From Oscillospiraceae bacterium (lineage in GTDB: Bacteria; Bacillota; Clostridia; Oscillospirales; Oscillospiraceae): 64,000 nucleotides of DNA. The notes beneath the pieces were generated by a model. The model was not told where the DNA came from and made no database searches. It was given only the letters and a program-made list of their open reading frames with translations. Position numbers and translations under genes: made by a program. Below, piece after piece: positions 1-7,810 of this stretch; within the stretch, counting starts at the first letter, position 1, and each line of letters begins with the position of its first letter. Location: NCBI GenBank assembly GCA_017538965.1, contig JAFYHU010000037.1, positions 33,941 to 97,940 on the forward strand, written 5' to 3'.

Positions 1-100
1 TGCCCAATTTACGGGCCTTCTCGTCCCTCAGACCCCGTTCGTGCAAGTTACCGGCAAGTTAAATCACGCCCAAATTGGAATATGTTTCATGTATCGAGAT

Positions 101-139
101 TTATTCATCGCGCTCGAAGACGGTTACTCCGTTCTTTAC
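101..139 (-). pseudogene. remnant of a nucleotidyltransferase C-terminus
   Basis: Read on the minus strand, this stretch encodes VKNGVTVFERDE and a stop. The intact nucleotidyltransferase at 907..1320 ends in VKNGVTVYERNV, and about 22 bases in the middle are identical. Only this tail is present; upstream the sequence is the end of the YgiT-type antitoxin gene. It is most simply a scar of recombination or duplication between nucleotidyltransferase genes. It has no start codon of its own. Confidence 0.55.
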
Positions 140-366
140 GCCGCCTGCGTATAGTCCATAACAAGAATTCTGGCTGCAATCTTCTGCACACTATCCAGAA
201 TCTCATCAATCTTTTCCATTACTGAGGCAGCATACACTACTTCCCCGCATTGCGTGCATTTTTTGCAGGGTACGTTCTCAATAATCACATAGCAATTATC
301 AAGCTGAGCAAAATAGGTGCTCGTATCGTCTTTCATCGTATCTGCTTTACAAAGAAGGCATTTCAT
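136..366 (-). CDS. YgiT-type zinc finger protein (putative antitoxin)
   Basis: This 76-residue protein has two CxxC pairs, CLLC at residues 3-6 and CKKC/CTQCG near 34-41. That is the pattern of the YgiT-type zinc finger found at the N-terminus of MqsA-like antitoxins. It lacks the C-terminal HTH of full MqsA, as many stand-alone YgiT proteins do. Its start overlaps the stop of the upstream DUF4258 gene by 4 bases (ATGA), so the two are probably translationally coupled. The arrangement DUF4258 then YgiT is a recognised toxin-antitoxin-like pair. The antitoxin role is inferred from context. Confidence 0.75.
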   Translation of the reverse strand: MKCLLCKADTMKDDTSTYFAQLDNCYVIIENVPCKKCTQCGEVVYAASVMEKIDEILDSVQKIAARILVMDYTQAA

Positions 367-683
367 TGTTCTTTCTCCTTTCTCGCGCTGTAATCATCAT
401 TCCATTTTGTACTGTCGGGATAATACGCTGTAATGATTCTGCCGGCGCTTCCCTCATCACTCATACATACGTGAATGCTTTGACCTCGCATATCTTTTCC
501 AAGTATCAGGCAGCTTGGATATGGGTAATCTTCCGGATATTGCTCTATTATGAAGCCGTTTTCAACTGCGCCTCGAATATCTCTTGCACGTATGCCTCTC
601 TGCCGGGCACGTTCCGCAGCGTGTTCTGTAACAAACACAGCATCTTCCTGATAGTATTTCCGTAACTGCTCAATATCTATCAC
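363..683 (-). CDS. DUF4258 domain protein (putative toxin)
   Basis: This 106-residue protein matches the DUF4258 pattern: an N-terminal helix followed by HAAERARQRGI, then a short beta-rich part with a terminal AYYPD motif around residues 86-90. DUF4258 proteins are distant relatives of RelE/BrnT-like small RNases and are often encoded next to YgiT zinc-finger proteins, as here. The gene is first in a two-gene unit and overlaps the antitoxin start by 4 bases. Toxicity and RNase activity are inferred from family and context. The start codon lies inside the end of the upstream DinD-like fragment. Confidence 0.7.
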   Translation of the reverse strand: MIDIEQLRKYYQEDAVFVTEHAAERARQRGIRARDIRGAVENGFIIEQYPEDYPYPSCLILGKDMRGQSIHVCMSDEGSAGRIITAYYPDSTKWNDDYSARKEKEQ

Positions 684-897
684 TTATTTTCCTCCCTTCT
701 GTTGGTATAAACAGAACCAGACAGTGGTCGTATCGGCTAAGCTCATGATCAGTGATTGCTTTCACAGTTGCACCAGCTTCCACGATTTTCCTAGCCTCAG
801 GAAAATCGTATTCTGGGTCATGGCCGCTGTTTTTGCAGGCAATTATACCTGCTCTTTTAGTGTCAACCGGTTTTAATGTCGGTCGCAAAAGAAGCAA
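670..897 (-). pseudogene. DinD-like (BRO-N family) protein fragment
   Basis: This open frame of about 75 codons starts at a TTG. It contains ACKNSG, then RKIVEAGA, then DHELSRY followed by a hydrophobic CLVLF. This order resembles the central part of DNA-damage-inducible protein D (AC..SG, K.v..G.Ga, D..LSRYACYLI). The normal continuation (NGDPRKE..A..YFA..TR) is missing: the frame runs into the DUF4258 gene and stops. I read it as a truncated DinD-like gene cut by the arrival of the toxin-antitoxin pair. Sequence alone cannot show whether any product is made. Confidence 0.45.
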
Positions 898-906
898 TAC
901 CGAGAT

Positions 907-1320
907 CTAGACATTGCGTTCATAGACGGTTACTCCGTTCTTTACCGCCTCTTCCACAATTGTGTTTCCGAGTTCCGAATAGTTCACAACATCTGCCATT
1001 CCTTTTGTCGCTCCGCTGATTGCTTTTCGCATGTTAGCAGTAAACGGCAACAGAACCCCATCCTCATCATAGCACGGAGACGCCCAGTCTATACAGATAT
1101 CCAGATCGCTTGTCATGTCACAATCGTACCTGGTAGCGCTCCCGAAGATGATTATTTTTCGAACTTCCGGATCGAGCCGAGCGGAGTCAACGATTTCTTT
1201 TACGATTTTCTGTTTAATCGGGTGAATCTTATTTGCCTGTAAAAAGGCGTCTTTCTGAACCACCGTATTGAATTTCCATTGCTTGCCTTTACGGGCTTGT
1301 AAATATTCTTCTGTCGTCAT
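907..1320 (-). CDS. nucleotidyltransferase domain protein (minimal NTase fold)
   Basis: This 137-residue protein has the signature GSATRYDCDMTSDLDI near residues 60-75. It is the G-S-x(n)-D-x-D metal-binding motif of the polymerase-beta-like minimal nucleotidyltransferases (MntA group). Relatives often pair with a HEPN protein as a toxin-antitoxin or AMPylating system. No HEPN partner is adjacent here; the neighbours are the DinD-like fragment and hsdR. A short copy of its 3' end lies at 101..139, suggesting that a second copy once existed. Substrate and partner are unknown. Confidence 0.75.
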   Translation of the reverse strand: MTTEEYLQARKGKQWKFNTVVQKDAFLQANKIHPIKQKIVKEIVDSARLDPEVRKIIIFGSATRYDCDMTSDLDICIDWASPCYDEDGVLLPFTANMRKAISGATKGMADVVNYSELGNTIVEEAVKNGVTVYERNV

Positions 1321-1384
1321 ATTTACACCTGCTTTCTTATTTCTTTACTAACAGCAATGTGTCAAGAACAGTTCTGTTGGCACA

Positions 1385-4300
1385 CTACGCAACAATCACC
1401 GCGTTGTCTTTCACCTGGTTGATGGCGGACATCAGGGCCGTTCTTGTTTTTGCATCAAACAGTTTCACAAAATTCACCGGCTTGTCAAAGGGCGGCTTCA
1501 TAAGTTCGGTAATGTTCTCCATATAGCCGTTCTGTTCCATATGATTGATAATCTTGTGGACAAACTCAATCTGCCGCTGGTTCAAGCCCTCATCATTGAT
1601 AAACTGGGAAAAAGCTTCCATCGCCGCCTGATGATCCAACTTGGCAATCCTGCGGATCAGCAGGCCGAAAGGCGTATCTCCGTACTCCCGCTCATAATCT
1701 TCCCTGCTGCCAAGCTCGGCGGTCAAAATTCGCTCCAGTTCGGAGTAGTCTCCGGGAGAGAGCCGGATATTGTGTGTCAGCTTGTAAATTGCCATGGTAT
1801 CCCCGTGCTCATTGATATAGCGGTTTACCTTTTCCCTGTACGCTTCATAATCATAGGGAGACTCCAGAACAACTCCCTCGCTCCTGGCAATGACCGGATC
1901 GGTCAGGCGCGTCACGATCGGATTTCTCAACGGATTGTCCAGAAACCTGATCAGGCCGCGCAGTTCCTCACGGACACGCTCAAAGGCCAGAATATCATTC
2001 GCCTCCCAGAAGGCATCGGTGTTGACTTCCCGAATCACCGGAAGCTTTGCCTGCACCTGTGGGATACTGGCCTTTTTCTCCAGTGCGGCAGCAATCCCGC
2101 ACAGCTGATTCTTTGACTTGCCAAGCAGGTACTCTTCCATGCCGGCAATCATCATGCCGTACATGAAATTGTCAAAGCGCAGCGCCATCTCATCGTCGTC
2201 CTGAATATGAATCACCGGAGCGATGTATCTGATGAGCTCTCCCTTGCTGCTGTCGCTGATATCGTCAAAGGCAGAGCGCTCCTTGTATTTCTCGACATAC
2301 TGCTTCCGGAGCCGCACTTCTACCAGATCATAGTTAAGAGCTGCTACCTCGGCATGGCATTCATCAACCAGCGCAGCCCGCCACTTCTGCACCTTTTTCG
2401 CCTGATAGCTGCTATCCTGGAGCATGGCCGCCAAGGTAATGCGTTTGCCGAAGATGCTCTCCGAAAGGGTCTTTGTCTCCCGGGTCTCATATCCTTCCTT
2501 ATGCTCCCGGAAGTATTCGAAGTTTCCGCAGTAGTCGAAAATCAGGAATCGCCGCTTACCGATATACTCTCCTTCGATCTGATCAAAGCAGGTAAGTGCC
2601 GGACATGTTCGCGTACCGCGCCCGATCATCTGCCAGAACTTGGTTTTCGAGCGCACTTTCTTGAAGAACACCAGGTTGACGCATTCCGGTACATCAATGC
2701 CGGTGTCCATCATATCGACGGATACTGCAATATGCGGCTCCTTCTCCGCGATCTTGAAGGCGTCAATGGCAGTCTGGGCGTAATCATCGTCGCATATGAT
2801 TCTCTGAGCAAAGGTTCCCTTATAGTTCGGGTACAGTTTGTTGAAGCGCTGGAGAATAAATTCCGCATGGCGCTTATTCTGCGCAAAGACAATCGTTTTG
2901 CCGATCCGCTCGCCGCCGGCAACCTTGATGCCGCTCTCCATCAGATCCTGCAGGACGGTGTCAACCGTCAGCTCGTTAAAAACGAATTTGTTCAGGTCGG
3001 ATGAAGGAATGAAGTCCGGCAGAACCTCATCCTCGACGAAGTCATCCTCATAGCGTTCCTTGTCCTCTTCGGACAAATCGTCATAGTGAATGCCTTCCTC
3101 CAGGAATCTGGTCTTCACTTCATAGTTGTAATACGGCACCAGGACATGATCCTTATAAACAGCCGTATCGTAATCATAGGCATAGGTCGGAACACCGTTT
3201 TCCATCTCGAAGAAATCATAGGTGTTCCGATCGACATCCGTTTTGGGCGTCGCCGTCAGGCCGACCAGGATCGCGTCAAAATAATCGAAGATGGCCCGGT
3301 ATTTCTTAAAGATGCTCCGGTGGCTTTCATCGATCACGATGATGTCAAAATGCGCGGGCGTAAACAGAACTCCCCCGTCCTTTGACTTCTCCGCATCGAT
3401 CGCGTTCAGCATCGTCGGATAGGTCGAAAAGACGATCCTGGCGTTGCGGTCGTCCTTATTGGAGCAGAGGTTGCAGAGCGACATATCCGGCAGATAGTCC
3501 TTGAAGGCATCCTTCGCCTGTTTGACGAGCGCGGTTCTGTCGGCGAGGAAGAGGATATTCGTGGCGTAGCCGCCGCGGCTCATAACATCGACCAGGCTCG
3601 CCGCGGTTCTGGTTTTCCCGGTACCGGTCGCCATGACAAGAAGGTGCTTCGTGAATCCCTGCGCGGTATGTTCGCAGACGGCACGAATAGCCTCTTTCTG
3701 ATAGACACGATTCGTGATTCTGTCATCGATCAGAATCTGAAGCAAGTCCTTCCGCTCGGTGCGGCGGTTCATCAGTTTCTGGAGATCATCCTTGCTGAAG
3801 ATGCCGCTGACCTGACGCTGCGGTGCGGTCTGATCATCCCAGAACCAGGTCTCAAAGCCGTTGGTATTGAAAATCATCGGCCTGCGCCCGAACCTCCGCT
3901 CGAGGCAGTCGGCATAAAGCCCGGCCTGAATCCGACCCTTGTTCGGATCCTTGCTGCTGCGCTTCGCCTCAACCACGGCCAGAGGAAGGCCGTCCCTGCC
4001 GAAGAGGACATAGTCGACATAGCCCGACTGCCCCGGGATGCCATTCATGTCATCGACCGGATATTCTTCCTGCACATCCGCGTCCACGCCAGCAAACTTC
4101 CAGCCCATGAGCTTCATATCGACATCGATATAAATCTTGCGGGTCTGATATTCGGTGATGTCTTCCGGCCGGAAGGTACGGGTCTGCTGATGCTCTTCCT
4201 TGTTTGCCGTGTACTGAGCAGACATGGCGGCAATCTGCTTCTGCAGGGATTCAATCACCGCATCTTTTTCGAACAGGAGGCTCTCCTGTTCTTTTATTTT

Positions 4301-4747
4301 TCTGGTATCGACAATGACCTTTTCGGCCGGGATCCGGGACTCGTCGAAATGGCGCTCCTGATAATCCGTTCCGTAGCAGTAGTCGATCCACTCGATGAAC
4401 TCGAAGAGGCCTTTCAGCGAAATCAGAGAATCCGCGGGTTGAACATTGCGCTCGGTATGGACGGCCACGTTGCCCAGCTTCACGATATAGGGAAGCTTGC
4501 CCCAGGTGTTGCGGTCCATGGCAAAGCGGAAAGTGGGCTCGTGGATCAGGGACTGGAGATTGTCCTTATAAGGCATCTGAATAGAATCGTCCGCGGAATA
4601 TACCCACTTCACGGCCAGCTCCAGGGCCTTGCGGCATCCTACCGCGCACATAGCCGGCGCAGAGGCATAGACCTTTTCGGCCTCGACCGCCGCCGCGGCA
4701 AACAGAGCATATTCACTTTTTCCGAGTAAGAACGCGAAATTGCTCAT
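1385..4747 (-). CDS. hsdR: type I restriction enzyme, R (restriction/translocase) subunit
   Basis: At 1120 residues this is a full-length HsdR. It opens with a DUF4145-like region (about 1-130), then a coiled linker and the nuclease domain with D245 and E260-A-K262 (VVEAKR). The SF2 helicase motor follows: Walker A ATGTGKT at 373-379, DESH at 473-476 and GLTATP at 496-501. The C-terminal region resembles EcoEI-type R subunits. In the HsdRMS complex it translocates DNA and cuts unmodified DNA at a distance. It lies 20 bp downstream of hsdS. All visible catalytic motifs are intact, so the subunit looks functional. Confidence 0.95.
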   Translation of the reverse strand: MSNFAFLLGKSEYALFAAAAVEAEKVYASAPAMCAVGCRKALELAVKWVYSADDSIQMPYKDNLQSLIHEPTFRFAMDRNTWGKLPYIVKLGNVAVHTERNVQPADSLISLKGLFEFIEWIDYCYGTDYQERHFDESRIPAEKVIVDTRKIKEQESLLFEKDAVIESLQKQIAAMSAQYTANKEEHQQTRTFRPEDITEYQTRKIYIDVDMKLMGWKFAGVDADVQEEYPVDDMNGIPGQSGYVDYVLFGRDGLPLAVVEAKRSSKDPNKGRIQAGLYADCLERRFGRRPMIFNTNGFETWFWDDQTAPQRQVSGIFSKDDLQKLMNRRTERKDLLQILIDDRITNRVYQKEAIRAVCEHTAQGFTKHLLVMATGTGKTRTAASLVDVMSRGGYATNILFLADRTALVKQAKDAFKDYLPDMSLCNLCSNKDDRNARIVFSTYPTMLNAIDAEKSKDGGVLFTPAHFDIIVIDESHRSIFKKYRAIFDYFDAILVGLTATPKTDVDRNTYDFFEMENGVPTYAYDYDTAVYKDHVLVPYYNYEVKTRFLEEGIHYDDLSEEDKERYEDDFVEDEVLPDFIPSSDLNKFVFNELTVDTVLQDLMESGIKVAGGERIGKTIVFAQNKRHAEFILQRFNKLYPNYKGTFAQRIICDDDYAQTAIDAFKIAEKEPHIAVSVDMMDTGIDVPECVNLVFFKKVRSKTKFWQMIGRGTRTCPALTCFDQIEGEYIGKRRFLIFDYCGNFEYFREHKEGYETRETKTLSESIFGKRITLAAMLQDSSYQAKKVQKWRAALVDECHAEVAALNYDLVEVRLRKQYVEKYKERSAFDDISDSSKGELIRYIAPVIHIQDDDEMALRFDNFMYGMMIAGMEEYLLGKSKNQLCGIAAALEKKASIPQVQAKLPVIREVNTDAFWEANDILAFERVREELRGLIRFLDNPLRNPIVTRLTDPVIARSEGVVLESPYDYEAYREKVNRYINEHGDTMAIYKLTHNIRLSPGDYSELERILTAELGSREDYEREYGDTPFGLLIRRIAKLDHQAAMEAFSQFINDEGLNQRQIEFVHKIINHMEQNGYMENITELMKPPFDKPVNFVKLFDAKTRTALMSAINQVKDNAVIVA

Positions 4748-4767
4748 ACGAACCGCTCCTGCATGTT

Positions 4768-5859
4768 TTATCCGAAATACTCCTGCATCAGGGAGTCAAA
4801 CAAAAGCTGCGTTTCTTCCAAAGACTTCTGAATGACAGATTTGGATTTGTCGATCTGAGCGACAAAGGCGGCGAACCGCTCCTGAAGCTCCACACTCGGC
4901 ACCATGATGTTTAGCTTTTTTAGCATTGCTATTGATAAATAAGCCACTGTTGACCCAGCCTGCAAGCTGTCAATCTGTTTCCTGAAGCCCGGCATATCGA
5001 ACAAATATTTAATATACAACGGACTTATTTCCCCTGAATAGTGACTAAGCCAGCTAATCATCCCATCCTGAAAATAGAAGCGATCGTTCTCGGAAATAAT
5101 GTAGCAACGGCCTAGCGTTCCCCTTGACGTTACAAGAATGTCTCCGGAATCTGGTACGAGGCCTTGTGCTTTTAACTCCTCATATCTGCTTTCCGGAATA
5201 AACAAACTACTATCTACATTTCCTGTGTCCATTTTCGCAACAAGGTCAGATATTCGCCAAAACGGAACACCTTCCAAAGATTGCTCTTCTTGATAAATCC
5301 GCTTACTTGAACCCACATCACATAAAGAACTCAACTTTTTGGTTGACCACCCTTTATCGTTGAACTCTGGATCCCCAAACATCTCGACAAATCGGACTTT
5401 GATGAGCTCGTCGAGTTGTTCGATCTGTTGCTTGCGTAAGCTTTTTATCCTTTCAATTCTAACAAGTTTATCAACTACCATTGCTTGCTTATCAAGAGGG
5501 GGCAGTTCCAATTCTATTTTTAAAAGATCGGCTTTTGTTAGGCTCGGAATTGTAACAGCTTTATTAAGTCGCTCAAAATCATATCTACAGCAAAAATAAT
5601 ACAGATAACGCGGCAGCAGTACATCTCTTTTAGCCTCGAGCCCGAAAGCGGTGTCAACGTTCCAGAATGGCTCTTCAACAAAAATGGGCTTATTGATATT
5701 TCCCTTGCGCCCTATTATAACCGTGTTCGCTTGGCAAATATAATCATTTGCATATCCCATAATGCCGCCGCTCCCATATATTGGAAACGTCCCCTTTGGA
5801 TCTTCAACACTTTTTTGGTTGCGGCCGTTTTTTATTACAAGGACATCATCGAATGTCAT
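4768..5859 (-). CDS. hsdS: type I restriction enzyme, S (specificity) subunit
   Basis: HsdS supplies DNA sequence recognition to the type I complex through two target recognition domains. Here TRD1 covers roughly residues 1-125, with the common IYGSGGIMGYAND and IGRKG stretches. A conserved coiled helix (PPLDKQ...KLRKQQIEQLDELI) follows, then TRD2 at about 180-320 and a second helix. I chose the ATG at 5857-5859, which starts MTFDDVLVIKNG. A TTG 42 bases upstream would overlap the previous gene and lacks a clear ribosome binding site. The start is not certain, but both half-sites appear complete. Confidence 0.9.
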   Translation of the reverse strand: MTFDDVLVIKNGRNQKSVEDPKGTFPIYGSGGIMGYANDYICQANTVIIGRKGNINKPIFVEEPFWNVDTAFGLEAKRDVLLPRYLYYFCCRYDFERLNKAVTIPSLTKADLLKIELELPPLDKQAMVVDKLVRIERIKSLRKQQIEQLDELIKVRFVEMFGDPEFNDKGWSTKKLSSLCDVGSSKRIYQEEQSLEGVPFWRISDLVAKMDTGNVDSSLFIPESRYEELKAQGLVPDSGDILVTSRGTLGRCYIISENDRFYFQDGMISWLSHYSGEISPLYIKYLFDMPGFRKQIDSLQAGSTVAYLSIAMLKKLNIMVPSVELQERFAAFVAQIDKSKSVIQKSLEETQLLFDSLMQEYFG

Positions 5860-5878
5860 CCCATCATCCCCATAAATA

Positions 5879-6166
5879 TCAATCTGACTTAGCAATAGCA
5901 AGATTTGAATGCTGAATCAATACCTGGTACCGGGAAATCTCTTCTTCAGTAAAGCCATGGATATCTTCCCAGCGATAGTCGGGCAGCCAGCAAATGGCAC
6001 TGTGAAAGCCGCCGATTACTGGCTTCTCTATGCAGACTTTTACGCATTCTTTTCCATCGTCTGTAAGGACCTCAGAATGTACGATTTCAGTTTCATCCGG
6101 TAAGGTCATAAATGGATACAGCATTTTTTCAGTCCTCGTAATCGAACCTTTTGGAATGATCGTCAA
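5879..6166 (-). CDS. small protein of unknown function
   Basis: A 95-residue protein that I do not recognise. It is mostly soluble in character, with a charged first half (LPDETEIVHSEV) and an aromatic segment (CWLPDYRWEDIHGF) followed by a predicted helix. Its start overlaps the end of the acetyltransferase gene by 4 bases (ATGA), and hsdS begins 20 bp further on. It therefore belongs to the tag-GNAT unit inserted in the restriction locus. No catalytic motif is evident. Confidence 0.65.
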   Translation of the reverse strand: MTIIPKGSITRTEKMLYPFMTLPDETEIVHSEVLTDDGKECVKVCIEKPVIGGFHSAICWLPDYRWEDIHGFTEEEISRYQVLIQHSNLAIAKSD

Positions 6167-6672
6167 TTGTCTGTCTCAGCCAAGGCAGAGAGCCGTCCCC
6201 CGTCTTGCAACTCACACGCCATAATGTATTCTTCAGCATTCTCATCAACTGTCATGAAACCGACAGCCTCATACATTCTAACTGCATAGTTGGCTTTCTG
6301 TACTGCAAGCGATGCCCTCTTGTACCCCTGACTCTTCAGCAGTTCCAGCATCTTTTGCATCATAGCAGTTCCGATGCCATGACCTCGGTATTCTTTGTAT
6401 AGTGAAATTGCAAAGGAAGGCGTGTCGTCATCCACATGGCCGTAGTCATACATGATCCGAGTCCAGACAGCGCCGACCACCTTACCGTCCACTTCTGCCA
6501 CATAGCAGTTGTCAGCAGGGCCGTCCCCAAACTTCTCATAATACAAAGAAAGCTCCGGTTGCGTTATGATCGATCTGTCAGGGGGCTCTGTACCATCTGG
6601 AATAAAGATCGCCTCGTACAAGAATTCTTTCAACAGTTCTGTTTCATCATCTCTGAGTTTTCGGATTGTCAT
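6163..6672 (-). CDS. GNAT family N-acetyltransferase
   Basis: This 169-residue protein has the GNAT acetyl-CoA signature YRGHGIGTAMM near residues 95-105 and the C-terminal pattern NYAVRMYEAVGF typical of the family. It should transfer an acetyl group to an amine; the substrate cannot be told from sequence. It lies 14 bp after tag and overlaps the next small gene by 4 bases, so the three are likely co-transcribed. They sit between hsdM and hsdS, which is not a usual place for such genes. Confidence 0.9.
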   Translation of the reverse strand: MTIRKLRDDETELLKEFLYEAIFIPDGTEPPDRSIITQPELSLYYEKFGDGPADNCYVAEVDGKVVGAVWTRIMYDYGHVDDDTPSFAISLYKEYRGHGIGTAMMQKMLELLKSQGYKRASLAVQKANYAVRMYEAVGFMTVDENAEEYIMACELQDGGRLSALAETDN

Positions 6673-6686
6673 CTATTATGGTCATC

Positions 6687-7292
6687 CTATTTCACTTCTT
6701 TATCCCGGCGCTTCCTTACCGTCGGATGCGCATCGTTGATCTTTTGATAGCACAGGCAATCCTTGTCGTGGTCATTGATGATCCCGCAGGCCTGCAGGTG
6801 GGAGTAGATCGTCACCGCACCCACGTACTTGAAACCGCGCTTCTTCAGATCTTTGCTGATCCTGTCGGAAAGACCGTTGCTGACCGGGATCGGGCCATTA
6901 TCGTGTCCGTTGTATAAAATCGTCTTCCCGCCGGAGAATCCCCAGATATAATCGCAGAAGCTCCCATACTCCTCGCGCACCGTCTGGTAGCACCGGGCAT
7001 TATTGATCACAGCCTGTACCTTGCGTGGGGAGCGGATCATACCCTCTGTATTCAAGATACGCTCCACATCAGCATCATCATAGTCGGCGATCTTATCATA
7101 GTCGAAGTTATCGAAGCACTCACGAAAGATTTCACGCTTCTTCAGCATCAGATCCCAACTCAGGCCGCATTGCAGGCATTCCAGCGTCAGGTGCTCAAAC
7201 ATGTGCCGGTCATCATGCACAGGAATGCCCCATTCGGTATCGTGGTATATTCTATTGGTCTCGTTCATACCAGCCCAAGTACAGTAGCCCAT
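6687..7292 (-). CDS. tag: DNA-3-methyladenine glycosylase I
   Basis: Tag removes 3-methyladenine from alkylated DNA, starting base excision repair. The protein is 201 residues, the usual length. It shows the N-terminal CTWAG with H17 in IYHDTEWG, the ECLQCGLSW region that recognises the base, and the C-terminal H-x3-C (INDHDKDCLCY). C4, H17 and this last pair form the family's zinc site. The start has an AAAGGAAA ribosome binding site about 7 bases upstream. It heads the tag-GNAT-unknown unit within the hsd locus. Confidence 0.95.
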   Translation of the reverse strand: MGYCTWAGMNETNRIYHDTEWGIPVHDDRHMFEHLTLECLQCGLSWDLMLKKREIFRECFDNFDYDKIADYDDADVERILNTEGMIRSPRKVQAVINNARCYQTVREEYGSFCDYIWGFSGGKTILYNGHDNGPIPVSNGLSDRISKDLKKRGFKYVGAVTIYSHLQACGIINDHDKDCLCYQKINDAHPTVRKRRDKEVK

Positions 7293-7810
7293 CCTTGACT
7301 TTCCTTTATTTGATCAGTTTGTCTCTATACGTCGATACCTAAAGATGCCACATCTCATCATTCTCATAAAACAGAAGGTTTGAAAAAAATCTAAAACTGA
7401 AAACATTTCAGGAAATGTCAGGAAATGTCGCTATATCTGTTTGCTATAATGTACATGACACCGTCACAGGGTGCAATCCCCAGGTCGCTCCCTACAGGAG
7501 AAGGAGACTCCCTCAGTCAGCTTTGCTGACAGCTCCCTCAGAGATGGAGCCAAAAACCCATTTCATCAGCAGAGGTTTTTCTGCCGCAGGGGGTCTGGGA
7601 TTCGTGATCAGGTTTCGAAATCAAAACGACCACTGCGGGAAAGCAGAAACCTGCTTTCCTTTGGGCGCCTGCGGGCGCGGGAATTACGGAGCGATCAGGG
7701 GATCGCTCCCTACGGGCGAAAAGGAGGAGATGCGGATTGCCACGACAATGTGGGCACCGTCTCGAAATGACAAATTGGGGGTAAACAGCTTATTTTATAT
7801 ACCGATAATG
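7293..7810. repeat. repeat pile-up between hsdM and tag
   Basis: These 518 bases hold no convincing gene. From 7393 to 7450 is a promoter-like module ending in an extended -10 (TGCTATAAT) that resembles 13254-13310. It is followed by a CTCCCTCAGTCAGC/GCTGAC hairpin element (about 7504-7552), a GGGCGCCTGCGGGCGC plus GGAGCGATC/GATCGCTCC composite (7663-7715), and a degenerate GGATTGCCAC...AATGACA element (about 7732-7772). A long + strand frame that runs from here into hsdM is a shadow. Confidence 0.7.

Noticed and set aside
1321-1384. GTGTCAAGAAC/GTTCTGTTGGCAC hairpin between the nucleotidyltransferase and hsdR
   Set aside because: It has mismatches and lacks the GAACCGTCC loop, so I do not count it with the RAYT hairpins.
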